A stretch of 64,000 nt of DNA from the NCBI GenBank assembly GCA_004794785.1, contig SJOL01006655.1:28964-92963 (forward strand), written 5' to 3'. A program made the translations under genes and the position numbers. This stretch comes from Opisthorchis felineus. Its lineage: Eukaryota; Platyhelminthes; Trematoda; Opisthorchiida; Opisthorchiidae. Below the pieces are notes generated by a model. The model was given only the letters and a program-made list of their open reading frames with translations. It ran no database searches and was not told the origin of the DNA. Of this stretch, positions 39,335-51,189 are shown piece by piece (the stretch's first letter is position 1; every line of letters begins with the position of its first letter).

Positions 39335-39850
39335 ATGGCCACGGATAAACTGATCAGCAGTTCAGTGGTTCCAACAACACGCAAGGTTCTCATTCCGGTC
39401 AGCACCAAGTCAAAGTCGAATAGCATCATCGAGTGGTACCTTACTCACGAAAAACACGAGGGAGACTACCTCATATTTGTTAACGCCATTAAGCCAAACA
39501 CCATCACAAAACAGCTCAGCTTACCTATGCTATTAGGTACAACCTTGAAAATATCTGGAAAGTCTGTGAAAGACGGAAGACATGCGTGCCGGGACGCCAT
39601 GCGGCTTGCGAAGAAGAATGATATTCAAGCGCATGCCTACCTCTATGTGGACCCGGACGTGGACGCAGCGCTAGCCAAATCTATCCGAGAACTGAAGCCG
39701 GACCTAGTATTAATGAACGGCCCAAAGTGCACGGCACGTCAGAGCAAAAATGCAAAGACAACTATCAATTACCCAAAGGCTGTTTGCTCCTGCAACTGCA
39801 GTTTCTGTTCACCTCCGAGAAGACCAATGGTAATATGGAAACACAGATGA
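39335..39850 (+). CDS. Universal stress protein (USP)-like, intronless, Cys-rich tail (USP-B)
   Basis: A single exon encodes 171 residues. The open frame extends 48 codons further upstream but from a GTG and through the promoter. The start at 39,335 is chosen because MATD aligns with the start of USP-C and lies 51 bp after the TATA box. USP features are RKVLIPV (16-22), IIEWYLTHE helix, DYLIFVNAIKP strand, LSLPMLLGT, the DGRHACRDAMRLAKKN helix, YLYVD strand and PDLVLMN. The VD.SE aspartate is replaced by VSTKS and the C-terminal glycine loop is absent. After PDLVLMN the usual last strand is replaced by a cysteine-rich CSCNCSFC segment and a basic end. It belongs with USP-C rather than USP-A. 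USPs are soluble stress-related proteins; nucleotide binding here is doubtful. Confidence 0.87.
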   Translation: MATDKLISSSVVPTTRKVLIPVSTKSKSNSIIEWYLTHEKHEGDYLIFVNAIKPNTITKQLSLPMLLGTTLKISGKSVKDGRHACRDAMRLAKKNDIQAHAYLYVDPDVDAALAKSIRELKPDLVLMNGPKCTARQSKNAKTTINYPKAVCSCNCSFCSPPRRPMVIWKHR

Positions 39851-40263
39851 GTTAGAATAACGTCACCCTCTTGGAAACAACTGTGAAACACACAACTGAC
39901 CACACCCATGTACAAATCAACACTCACCGTATATTTCAGACTTTTAAACTGCGCCATTTGTTCTTGTATAGTTTTGAAACTGTCATAAACGTCACTCCCA
40001 GAAAAACATCTCCTTCCACAAAGCCTGTACGCCTATTGTATGCCTACTCATGCAGCCATCTTTCCAAATACCTTTTAGGACGCGTTAGCAGCAATGCAGA
40101 TTAATGAATATTTGTTGAGAAAGTCCATCGCTCTTAGATCGCGAGACTGGCAGTCACTGTTTTTTTACCGATTGATAGACATTATTTATCAAAGTGAACC
40201 GGGATACAAAGTAAGCAAGCTTTGTTCGAGAGTGCACGATGAAGCTAGATTACGGGGTTTTGG

Positions 40264-40269
40264 AATAAA
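40264..40269 (+). terminator. Possible polyadenylation signal of USP-B
   Basis: An AATAAA on the plus strand, 413 bp after the stop codon. It is far for a short gene but is the first one I see downstream. Confidence 0.3.
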
Positions 40270-40369
40270 ACAAGCAATAACAGTTTTAGCCCTAAGGATC
40301 GAACTTGCGATGCTTAAAGTGAGTCAACTGTCGAGTAATTTTCTTCAATCAAGTTAGGAGATCTACCTG

Positions 40370-43300
40370 AAATGTAGAGCCTTTTTCAAATACAGTGAAG
40401 CAGGTCTACTGACAAAATTCTGTTACAAAATTGCGCACCTTTTTGCTTTGAGCAAATCTGCGACTGACGTTACTGCTGCTATCGGTTAAAAGTAAACTCA
40501 GCTTTAGTATTCGGATAACTTTGCGGATTGAGGGGAGACATCCGAACAGCTAGAGGGTTAATTACCAAATTTCACTAGTGGCCCATGACTTTTACCGCTA
40601 AGCAAGCTTAACGCACAGGGAAACACACACTTATCAAACCTATAGACGTTTTTAAATCGCCTCCACACAAAGAAAATGTAGCCCGTTCTTATAAGGAAAC
40701 GAAATGAACACCATAAATAAAGCTTAGCGAAGTGCAGCTCATTCATGACAGTGAATTCCTTGAGACAGCACCCAACTTTTCTTCAAATTATATCAAGTAA
40801 AATGATATTATTGGACTTCAGTATGAAGCCATAGTCGACCTGTATGCTGTTAGTAGGCGCTTACAGGAATAACCTATTATACAAGGCATCGGCAGGGTAA
40901 GACGTGTTTCAGATTAACTTAAGACCAGAAAAAATTGCGAAATAATGCTATTTACCCACATCTTTGAATGAGACGTGAAACCGGTGGTTAGAGCGTCTAA
41001 TTTGTGTTGACCAGTGAAGATGTAGTATGGAAATTAGTTGCATAATTTTATTCCTCACTTTCTGCTACATCAAGTCATTTACTAGAGAATGTTCTAGACA
41101 CTCATTAGAAGTTTAAGCTGCTTACCTTACTCCACCGCAAAATTACTGTGGAAACACACTTGAAGTTGCGCCTATGCTTGGGCGCAAATACAGTAATTGA
41201 GGGTCAGTGATGATGGACAGTCGGTGGTAGTAGCACACTGACAACACAAGAAGTTTTATTTTGAGGAGAATATTAGTGGTCACCTTCTTGCTAAACAAGT
41301 TAGTCTCATCTATGCAAGGTTGCGATACCTTGTTAACCACTGGATTGGCGCTCACTATAAGATCAGAATCAACGTTGATAACCAACACCAGTCGTAATTT
41401 CAGAAAAGCGATTTTATGTCTCAACGGACACATGTGCCAGAATACGGTACAAACTTTGTTCTAGCAGTTTAATATTTGGCATCCGTGATGGGAGATGTGT
41501 CGAAAACTGAACAGGGGAAAGGAACTGGATACCTTGCGAGTTTTGTGCTTTCGATAGGGCCAGGTGTGTTCAGTACTAATCATAAAAAATGACAACCCAC
41601 GAATATTTTTGTATCCTCAGAACATTTGAACATCACAACACTAAGCGTACCCCTTATGAGTGCAAAGAACACAATAATAGCCAGCCTCAAACCCATAGGT
41701 GAATGTACAACTCAGCATCACAGTGAAGACTTTTAAATATCGGTTGCCTGTAAACACCTTAAAGGAATCCATAGAATCGTTCCACAAGGAATGAGAAAGT
41801 TGCTTAGACTAGTTGTTCTACATGGGTTGTGCCAAATTTTTTTCATAGCCCTGATGTCTGTTGCTCTATCAAGTAAACTTCTTAACTGGCGATGGTTTAT
41901 TCTGTTTGCATTTCTTAGAATAAGGTACCGTGTACGCGAGGGTCCCAACTATCCGGCTTTCAAATTATTAGGAAGTTAAACTGGGTGCATCTGTTTTGTC
42001 CTCATTCTGTCCCAATTTCCCCCCACGGGAATCGACAGTTGACGTCGGATTTCATGAAGAGACGTGGAACCAAGTGTAGAAGATTGTCTGTTTCAGGCTA
42101 TTCCAGACGGCACTCCGACAATTCATGGAACAAGTCTACTCCAAATGTATGAAGAACAGAACATTAAATTTTGACGGACGGAAAATTGTTCACAGTCTGA
42201 GACGTTTTGGTTTTTTATTTCCTTGCAAGTACGAGTAGATAATTGTGTGATGCAAATGCTTCATCCAAACAGTAAAGCTTATTTTTGAAAATGTTTTGTG
42301 ACGCTCTTTCAGATGATTAGTCTTCATTTGTTTGGTGCTCGCACAATACCGAGCAGTTCAATTAGGAACCAGTTCGGCAGTGCTTCTTTTGGACACATCT
42401 GTCTATGCGGTTACCAAACAGACAGGATAATTCAATATTCGGAAATGCAGCCTTGCCGTTCTTTTTATGCCCATTGCCATGTATGGAGTTGAAAAATTGA
42501 CCACTGTAAAAATTAGCAGGGATTTTGTGTTTTATAAAGGGATGCAGAAATTGTCGAGTTGTCACTCCCATGTTCTAAGTAAAACGAGGATATTCCTGTG
42601 GAAATTTCATCGTATCTTCCGGGTGAACCGCAAAAATGCGTCCTTGAGCAGGTCTGGCAGGCTCTTCCGTTGCCATCGTGTCCACCTTCTGGTATCAGGG
42701 ACTCTAAACATTTGGGACTGTATTTTTATGGTCATTAGAAGGAAACGTCTTAGTTCGGTTGCCAGCCTATGATTTATCGGCCGTAATGTCCGAAAATACT
42801 CACAAGTGTAACCCACTGCTTAATCCGACAGTACAGTGGCAAACGAAGCTGAGATAATCAAAGGTGTAATTAGTTTACGGTAAGATCTCAGGCTCGACAC
42901 CGCTGAGTGAAACAGGGTCTCCTACAATGTTCCGCGCCTATTCAATCACAGACAGGTTTCAAAAATTCCACCAAACACTGCAATTTAATCTGAGATTTTC
43001 AGATCAGCAGAAACAACAAACACTCATCCTGATGCTGTTAAACGCGCAGGCAGAACCCACTATCACATAGGCTTGCCATTGCTACTCAGTTGAACAGTTG
43101 GAATTGTTTCAAGACGGTAGAAATTCAAGTAATGAGGTACCCTTATTTATCTCTTTCTTTCGAACTATTGATTAAAAAGGGAAGCAACTAAATCAGTTGT
43201 ATTACCAAATCATTAACTGAGAGGCACCGGTGACAGATTTTCTCAAGTTCCAGAGTGCGTCGTCTCCCAGAAAACAGCATCGCCTGCTATCAAATACGAC

Positions 43301-46300
43301 GAAAGATTTGGATGAAACAAGCTATATGTGCTGTGTGTTGTCAGTGATATCCCAATGAGGTTCGGGTCGTCTTAAATCTCACCAGGTTTGTTGCCTCGAG
43401 GTTTTTTTTATCGTGGGCAACATTCAAGAGATTCAGCTTACTTCTGGTCTTCTACGTTAATTCGTTCTCTTCGGGTTTTCTTGAGCTTCCGTTTTTTTTC
43501 AGATGTACTTAAAATGCATGAATAAGAATTTCCCCGCCCCTTTATGAACCTTTTCCATAAGCGGCAAACGTCAAATCTAAAATCGCGACAAATGGTTGGA
43601 CCTCCACAATATGTATTGGATTAAACGATGAATGCAATGGTGAGAATCATATCTCTCCTTTCGGAGGTACCTACGATGGTTTCAGAGCTATACCGTGACT
43701 AATATTAGAATATTGTTTGGAAGGAAGGTCTAGAATACAGTGATAAGATAAACATATGGAAGTACATCGATTTTTGGCAAATATGATCCTGCCTGCAAGC
43801 ACACCATACAAATGAATGTCGAGCCACGTAGGAAAGACTACAATGGCAATGAGTTCAAGGCATTTGAAGCTAAACTTTAGAAAATGACGCTTAAATAACA
43901 TAGTGGAAGCATTTTTACGCTACTTGGGCTCACCCACCTAGGTTTACATGGACAGAAAGATTGACTGGATAATACGGGCAAACTTACTAACCCCTTATGT
44001 GAACTCATCGATATATCAATTTCATTTAACAGAAATGTTTGAAAACAACCCAGCACAATGGAAAATTCCGTTAAAGCTTTAGATAGGGTAAAAATAAATG
44101 TCAGGGAAGAGACGACGGTGCCAAATATGAACCATGATGCACGGTACCTATAGGTTGCCTTGGAACACCTTAGAAACGCACTACACATCTAAAAAATCGA
44201 AGAACCTAAACGTCCCATCTCACAATGTTCCATGGCTTTTCTTTCCAGCTCCACAAACAAAACCCTCTTCAATGGGAGTCCGAGATGCCTTACTCGTCTC
44301 TTCTTTGGGGATCACTGCTGATGTTTCTCCAAAAACTGCAATCCACTGGAAAGCCTTCGTTCTGTATTGTTTTATTCGGTTGTGATTTGACAGATTTTGC
44401 ATCTGGTTTTGCACCTCTACGTTCCAAAAGATGTACAGCTTGGCTTTTGTGTTATCAACAGAAGACAAACCCGTTATCAAAACGAAAGGAACATTTTGAA
44501 AGGCAGACTCTTTTCACGGTTACTCTGAAGCACTCATAAACATTCATAATATTCCGAGCTAAGAACTGATACACTTCACCTGATGAAGTAGAAGAATGCA
44601 GTTTTGGATGGACAGTCTGCGCAGACATCTAACTGCACTCATCGGACACAAGTAATACCGCCACACAATGGAGCCAGTTTCATTCAGTAACCGTGGTCAA
44701 CCTCAACCTGAAAAACAAGCCCCCTAGGCGAGACCAACCTGTGTAAAAACACTGCGTGCTGGTGTGCCCACTTGTGATCTTGTAATTGTATTGATTACCA
44801 AAAACCTATCTTTCATCAACAAGCCTCCTCTCACTACGGCTAGTCTTTCACTGGCCCCAAACGTCAAAAAAACTGACAACAGCGTGTTGTCAACCCGAAG
44901 GCCCGCATTTGTGCAGGCACGTTGGCAGATTTGGCTGAAGCTCATACCTAGTGTATTTCTAAACATTTTCTCACGATTGTTTTGTAGATGTCTACTCAAT
45001 TAAATGATATGTCTTGAGGGGACCGCACTGAAAAACCCATACAATCAATCATGCAACAGAGCTTAGCGCCCAGTCACCTTTTAATTCTGTTACAGGATGC
45101 TAAAGCTGAATTGTTCGAGTCCATTAAACCCCGTTTATTGAGCGCCTCCGGCCGACCCATGCGGGCATGTATTGTGACCCCATCTAGTTTGTTGCCGTGG
45201 AGCCGAGATTGACCGCACCACTCTAATACACCTGGAAAACTAATTAATGTTTGTTAGTTTCGTTTAGAAGCCGACAGGATGAGATGAAGTGTCGGTAGTA
45301 TTCGCTTTCTTTGCCGATAGCGTCAAAATTATCCACTCAATGGGCTAGACTTGGCCGACGGAAGTCTCCTAGGTTGGATGTTACGTCACGAACCATACAA
45401 ATCCTATTATCTCGGCTGCCGCATCTAAAGTGCAAACATTTGAAAAGTTTCTCCGACTGAGTGGTCCATATCAGAAGAATGAACTAACTGGAGCATGAGC
45501 AACGTGGGCTGGAATTTTTGGTTTGATAATGTAATCGTTAGAGTTAAAAATAGCTTTACCTAGGTGACTTCGGTATGCTAACATGCTGCTGGACCAACTC
45601 ATGAAACGGAGGTTTACAATTCAGTTGTTGTGCTTGATGTATTGGTTTTGTAACGGCTTTGAGTGTGAGTTGTGTAAACGAAGTATTTAACAAGCGTGAA
45701 AACACCGATTTTCCTCCAGCTTTCTTTGATTCCAGGAAGCAAACCCAGTTCCATAAACTTTCGTCATAGCAGCATGGCAGTAAGCAGACTAAAATTGAGT
45801 CTGTTACTTCAGTTGGTTCTACTAATTCTATTACCGTAATAAAACAATTAATTTAACCACATTTCTGGTCTTATTATGATCGAAATTGTTATGAATCTGC
45901 TAGAGGGCTGGGTGTTTATCCTTTACCTACCAAATGATTCAAGTTGTAACTTCCTTCATGAATAGCAGAAATCCGAAGATCAAAACTAAAAAAACCGAAA
46001 TTTTGACCGAATACGTCTTCTAGGCATCCTTTTATGGTGGTTATAAGAACGTTTCACAAACTTTGGGTGCATTGATTTGATTGACTTAACTTAATTTCAA
46101 ACCCGAACAGGCTCTGAATGGTAGTGTGTTTAGTCCCTAGGACACAAAATTTCAATGACCTAATCATTCGAACACCCAACGAAATCTAGTTTAGTAAAAT
46201 GTGACTTCTAATAGCCCTTCGCCGACTACACTTTCATGTCTACCATTTAAAAAACTTATTCAGTTTTAGTTGGCAAGACAGCCCGTGGCAAAATTGTTCT

Positions 46301-46913
46301 TCTGTCTACCATCGTCCCATTCCTGTTATCGTTATCTGGCTGACAGCGCGTGACCGCCAGACTCACAGACTGAAAGGTTACAGATATCAGGTTGTCACAA
46401 ACGATAGTCATTTGCGCCAAAAGCATTCCTTGTAGGCATGGAGGAGAAAATTCTGCTCACATTAGCTCACTACTAAATGCGGCAGTACAAACCACCGCAA
46501 AGTTTGCAGCCATCCACTTGGAAGGATATATTTCTCGAACTGTTTATTCCCTGCTTAGAACGAATAAACCTTATGTAAATATCTAACAAACACTGACCTC
46601 CGCAAACAGCTTGTGTTTCTTGAATGAGGGAATTCTGACATTGAGAAACTGAGCACTTCCGTTTTGTAAGTATAATTGTGGTAATCTACCTTTAGACGGA
46701 AGAGACATGAGAGCGACTTAAGTCGTTCCCTAACGTGGAAAATTTATCAAAGGGGGTTTGTAAATATGTCCGTGAATGAGTCGAAAACACTAGCCGAAAC
46801 CCCCCAGCGTTCCGTTGTATTTCACCACATAATTTGCCTGGTTTCAAACCTTATGCCTCTTGAATTGGGTTCACAACATTCGTATCTCAGTAGTGAGCAT
46901 TGTGAACTTTTAA
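40370..46913. other. No recognisable gene
   Basis: Several frames of 80-104 codons occur (for example both strands at 44,134-44,539), none with family resemblance or a convincing splice context. No repeat families from elsewhere in the window were spotted here. Confidence 0.45.
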
Positions 46914-46954
46914 TTCGACGGCCTGGATTCGAGTTCATGCAAACGGGCCACCAG

Positions 46955-47157
46955 TTTGGTTTCCGACTACACACGTGTTGTTTCGCAAAATCGAACTGGC
47001 TGTCAAAATGTGCATGTGGATACTGCTGCTGGTGAACAGGTAGTTTTATGTGATGGCGGTTGTCCGAAAGACGTGCAGTGGAAGTTTACCGCTTACTTCA
47101 AGAACTCGAAGTCTTATGAACAACTCAATTCAATGGATCCTGTGTTGGCAGGACCAG
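46955..47157 (+). CDS. Candidate Ig-like domain protein, exon A
   Basis: The frame is open from 46,914. The acceptor is uncertain (ccaccag ending at 46,954 is one option). It ends at GGACCAG|GTATCA (47,157), phase 1. It encodes QNRTGCQNVHVDTAAGEQ and then VVLCDGGCPKDVQWKF. The B-strand cysteine (VLC), followed by a tryptophan about 11 residues later (VQW), is the first half of the classic immunoglobulin-like pattern. Exons B and C continue it in the same phase. Between A and B lie 3.7 kb with SINE and fold-back insertions, and further exons could be hidden there. Protein identity is unknown; an extracellular or receptor role is inferred from the fold pattern only. Confidence 0.4.
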
Positions 47158-48000
47158 GTATCACCAAGCCATCTACATATGTCCCATTCGTTCATTTTTC
47201 TTCATTTGTTACAGAATATAGCATATTGTAGTATCTGTTTGCGGGTTCTACCCGAATCTCCAGTCTATTTAGACTGTGTCGGTTAGGTTCGGATAGTTTT
47301 AGTAGCTAGACAGCATTTCCTCAAGCATTATCTCTGGCCACCTGTAAAGCCTAAATTGAGTTTCGCTACTATAAGTTTCTGAAGAATGCCTGTTCCAATC
47401 CATTCTGTTGCACCATAATCCTGATGCTATTAGCCTCATCAGGACACATGATTTTAGCTCTGTTTGTCGATGAGCTTGCCACGACTGCTTTTATATTCAA
47501 AGAGTTACATAGAAGGTAGTCCTGAAACTTCATAATTAGAGCCTAGATCGTTGCACTGTTCAGGAAACGTAGGAAGTCACCTGGAAATTCTCGCTGCACG
47601 ATAACGAAAGTGTCATCAACCTAACGCCACCTTATGCACGGTGGATTTGGATATCTACTCATTAGTTGTTGTTCTAAATGTTCAATACCGCACAAACCTC
47701 GCATTTTATTCGACGTCATTCTTTCCGAATACCGTGTGATTTCTTTATTCATTCATCTTCAAGTAAAGTGACTAGTTACATAGGTCAATCACGTTCATGA
47801 TCGAAATCTTCTTCGTCGTCTGTTTTTGGAAAGAAGCAAGTTGAAATGTTTTTCGCCCAGCCTAACAATAGTACCGCAGTGCAACGTACAATTTCATTTC
47901 TACAGGTATATTATGTTGGTAAATATGGCACGCGGTAGGCATCTGTTCTCTTTCTAAGGCATTCTGGTCTCAACACCTGGTTGCGTGCACGGGATCTCAC

Positions 48001-48167
48001 CGGACTGCCAAGAAGTGTCGTTTTTGGACCTCCGGAGCCTGATAGTTGTACTTTTGCTCTTCACTCTCACTCCGTTGAATGTGAATACTTCTCGGCCGCT
48101 TAAACTCCGGTCTATGTTGATGAAAATAAGCCCTTAGAAGCACATCTTGCATCTGAGGGTCATCCAT
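48001..48167 (-). CDS. Possible first coding exon of an unknown minus-strand gene
   Basis: On the minus strand an ATG at 48,167-48,165 in a favourable context (A at -3, G at +4) opens 55 codons, ending at GCAGTCCG|GTGAGATC, a good donor. The product is polar and charged, rich in Gln, Arg and Glu (MDDPQMQDVLLRAYFHQHRP at the start), with no signal peptide. The frame continues upstream to 48,200, so it could also be an internal exon. I recognise no domain and found no partner exon. It lies inside an intron of the plus-strand Ig-like candidate. Confidence 0.25.
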
Positions 48168-48540
48168 GCTCACATCCAAGCAGGTAACCTCTCATCTTGC
48201 TCCTCAATAAAGTAAGTGAAAACGAACGTTTACTCTTTCTTCAGGGTCATCACTTCTCCGGGGTTTCCGTTACATGTGGGTTTACTGCAAGATAGCACTT
48301 CCTGAAGCCAATAAATGGTAGATTTCCATAAAGGAACACCTTATAAAACTTCACTATTATTTCGAGCCAACGTATTAAAGAAATCATAGTCAACATGAAC
48401 AGATAGGTGCATATGGGCTGACATCAGATTGCTTGAATCTTGGTTGGTATATCAATACACTAGCGCAATATACAGTTTGGCAAATCCCGGTCCGTTTTAG
48501 AAAAGTCCTGCCTCAGTGGAGAATGGCTCTTATTAATATG

Positions 48541-48820
48541 TGGAGATTTCGTCCTGAAAGTGAAGCCAGTCTATGCTGAAAAGCCGAGAAGCACTGTACA
48601 GCTGTTTCATCCTTATTGGGAATCATCAGCAGTGCGCATCTCACGAAACTCCGGAGAGTCTCGAACCCGCGACCTCCTGGCTAGTAGTTTGAACACAACC
48701 GTTCGGCCATGAGTGGCTGATCAGCAGTGTGATTAACTCGCACTTAGACAGGATAGCGCTGCTCATCCTTCAATCACGGGATCCACATCACGCGGTCACA
48801 CGTGTTGACTGGCTCCTCGA
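48541..48820 (-). mobile_element. tRNA-derived SINE, best-preserved copy
   Basis: It is on the minus strand. Read on that strand it has a leader (gtggatcccgtgattgaagg), then tatcctgtctaagtgcgag, then a tRNA-like head with A box TGGCCGAACGG (48,709-48,699) and B box GGGTTCGAGACTC (48,668-48,656). A body (gatgattcccaataaggatg) and a tail (ttttcagcatagactggc, ending tcaggacgaaatctcca) follow. The two RNA polymerase III boxes are close to consensus for tRNA genes. The element is ~280 bp. Confidence 0.8.
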
Positions 48821-48905
48821 GCAACGACTTCTCAGATAGAAATTTCACTCATCGGGTAAAGTTTATTCATCCACTGGGCTACTTATAGATTGTTGGTAGT
48901 GTGAG

Positions 48906-49064
48906 GAGATTTGGGATTTTTGTAAAGATTTCGTCCAGTAAGTGAAGCCAATCTATGCTGAAAAGCCGAATGTAGAGTGAGACAGCTATACAGTGCTTCT
49001 CGGCTTTTCAGCATAGATTGGCTTCACTTACAGGACGAAATCTCCACAAAAATTCCCAAATCTC
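48906..49064. repeat. Near-perfect palindrome made of two SINE tails
   Basis: The left arm (48,906-48,969) is the SINE tail in minus orientation. The right arm (49,000-49,064) is its reverse complement with only a few mismatches, separated by a ~30 bp spacer. A transcript would fold into a ~64 bp hairpin. Only the tail part of the SINE is present, and it lies ~85 bp to the right of the full copy at 48,541-48,820. Confidence 0.85.
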
Positions 49065-50089
49065 ATCACAGTACCAAAATTTTATTAATATTTCTATGCA
49101 GCAATGCTGTTCATCTAACAAAAGAAGAAACGGTGAATTTTAGCCTCTTTTGAAATAGTTTCCGTTTATGGGGTCAAACACCTAAGCGTGGTTCACAGGG
49201 GAAACAGATATGGTGTCTCTTGGCAAGCTGTCTCTTACGAAAAACCCATTCTGTGAGGTGCTGTACTTGGGTCTAATGCAGTGATTTCACATACAATAAC
49301 AACATCAGGAAATGGAATTTACAAATCGTGAAAACGACTTCTCTTCCAAGCCTTATTTCACCCAGAGTAACCAAAAACGTGTAGATCCAGTTCTATAAGT
49401 TATATTTCGATGAGATTGGGTTGTCGTTCGAGGCGCTCAGTTTCAGTTGCCTAAGCGTGACTATCCAGGCGCATTCAGCACACTGTCGTGGAGTAGTGGT
49501 AAAAAGTAATACTCGCACCCCAGGCGATGGGGGGTTCATCATCGGTGCTGCCAAGAATATGCACAGCTTTTGAGCTATAACCAGAGCGAAACTCTAGTCA
49601 AACGCTTACCCTCATCGCCGTGGACTAGAACGTAGGTTCATACTAATTTTTACGGAACAGGCTAACTACACCCATTTGCAACCTGCGTTGATGTTAAGAA
49701 AAACTCAAGTGAATCGCGGATGAAGGCTATCATCAACGTGGGATTCAGGTGGGATTCAGTTGAGTACCCCGGTAACAACGAGGTAATCTACAACCGAGGG
49801 TATTTTACCAACAACATCTCTACTATTAGTGTATTCCATGTCATCTGTAGGGGTTTAGTAAGGTTATCCGAAAGGGAAAATTAGCAACCTGAACATGAAT
49901 AGACTTGCTATGAAGGCTTGTGGTATCAGCTTGGGTTCAACTTTTAACACTGTTTTGCGGCACCTTAATAACAAGTGAGAAAACATGAATAAAATATCTG
50001 AGCGATGATTCAAATACATATCAGATCGAGAACTAAAAATACAGATTTGTGAAAAGAAACACTGATAACTCGTAATGCATTACTCATAA

Positions 50090-50373
50090 GGTTGCTGAAA
50101 ATTCTTCGACAGCCCACGACCGGTTTTGTCCTCCTTGGGGCTCATCAGGTAGGCGCAGTCCCCGAGTTTCCGTCAACCTTGTATTCCACTTGAAACCAAA
50201 TTGCACGGAATTAGCGAAATACGCTGATTCGCAAACAAATTTGGTTTTGCGACTCACCTGGAATCCAGCTGAATCTCTCGTTTGTGATGTTTCCAGGCAA
50301 ACGAGAGATTCAGCTGGGTTCCAGGTGAGTCTCTTGCAAAACCAAATTTCTGTGCAAATGAGTGTATTTCGCT
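50090..50373. mobile_element. Palindromic fold-back element (copy 2, partial)
   Basis: The left part (50,106-50,220) matches the left arm at 35,382-35,490 closely (cagcccacgaccggtttt, ggggctcatcaggtaggcg, ttgcacggaattagcgaaat). It is followed by an internal inverted repeat: 50,213-50,285 pairs with 50,299-50,373 around a short gatgtttccaggc spacer. The outer right arm present in copy 1 is missing, so this copy is truncated or rearranged. It has no coding capacity. Confidence 0.65.
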
Positions 50374-50833
50374 AAAACACTGATTATTTTCATAGAGTTC
50401 ACCTAAATTATGGTGCCGCTGAAGTCGAGCCTAAAGGCTGACAAAACTGCAGTCTTGAGGTGTTCGGTTTTTAGCACCATTTATAGTACTTTTCAACTGA
50501 TGAACCACAATGGCTTGCTCACCATTGGGTTTAGTTTTTTCATTGTCGTATAATACAAAACTTGCTTAAGTGCAATGCGCAAAATCAATGAGACGCAACT
50601 TTGAGCTGTTCGTTGGGAATTTCTCATTTTCGAGTTTCTGATGTCAACACATACTACGATTCAGTGGCCTCTATGTAAGTTTCAAAGCTGATTGGAATCT
50701 GCACGATTACATACTTCTGTGTCCTTCTTGAAACGCACGTCGGTTGAAGAACACTAAAACAATTCTTCTCAGAATATTCTTCTGCTTTGGTTCCAATATA
50801 GTGAGACAAAAAATTTCAATTTACTTCTTTCAG

Positions 50834-50899
50834 ATGGCGAAGGAGGTTTGTGGTCTTCCTACTACATTTCACCTGGAGAGTGCAACTCAGACATCTTAT
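50834..50899 (+). CDS. Candidate Ig-like domain protein, exon B (66 nt)
   Basis: The acceptor is excellent (aatttacttctttcag, ending 50,833) and the donor TTAT|GTGAGT is near consensus. The exon is 66 nt, phase 1 at both ends. Joined to exon A it reads DGEGGLWSSYYISPGECNSD-IL, a far more protein-like frame than the ATG frame that starts by chance at its first base. It would form the middle of the Ig-like domain, between the C-strand tryptophan and the F strand. Confidence 0.4.
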
Positions 50900-51089
50900 G
50901 TGAGTGGCCAGATGTTTTCCGTGAGTTAGGGGTTAGGATGAACTTCATATAAGTGATTAAACAACTGAAGAGAGGGACCTCATAAATTACTTGCACATTT
51001 CGTACACAGTCCAATACTTTCCATCCATCGGTCTTTACTCAAGATGTTATGAACTGACTGATTTACCTCTTTATGCTACATGGAACAAG

Positions 51090-51183
51090 GGAATACAATC
51101 TACCGATGTAATACTGGTACAGAAGATGAACTTGCATGTGCTCAGCTTGGTCGGAAAATCCATTTCACTGGTCTTCAACGGAG
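51090..51183 (+). CDS. Candidate Ig-like domain protein, exon C
   Basis: The acceptor tctttatgctacatggaacaag ends at 51,089. Joined in phase 1 to exon B it gives W-NTIYRCNTGTEDELACAQLG. The Y-x-C in IYRC is the hallmark F-strand motif that pairs with the exon A cysteine in Ig-like domains. The 3' limit is uncertain. A GAG|GTATTT donor at 51,183 is one choice, but it ends in phase 2, and the frame stays open to 51,391. No downstream exon was identified. Confidence 0.35.
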
Positions 51184-51189
51184 GTATTT

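Noticed and set aside
44134..44539. Overlapping open frames on both strands
   Set aside because: Around 80-104 codons each, no recognisable motif, no splice support.
45060..45140. tRNA B-box-like string ttgttcgagtccatt
   Set aside because: No matching A box or cloverleaf arms nearby, so it is not a tRNA gene.
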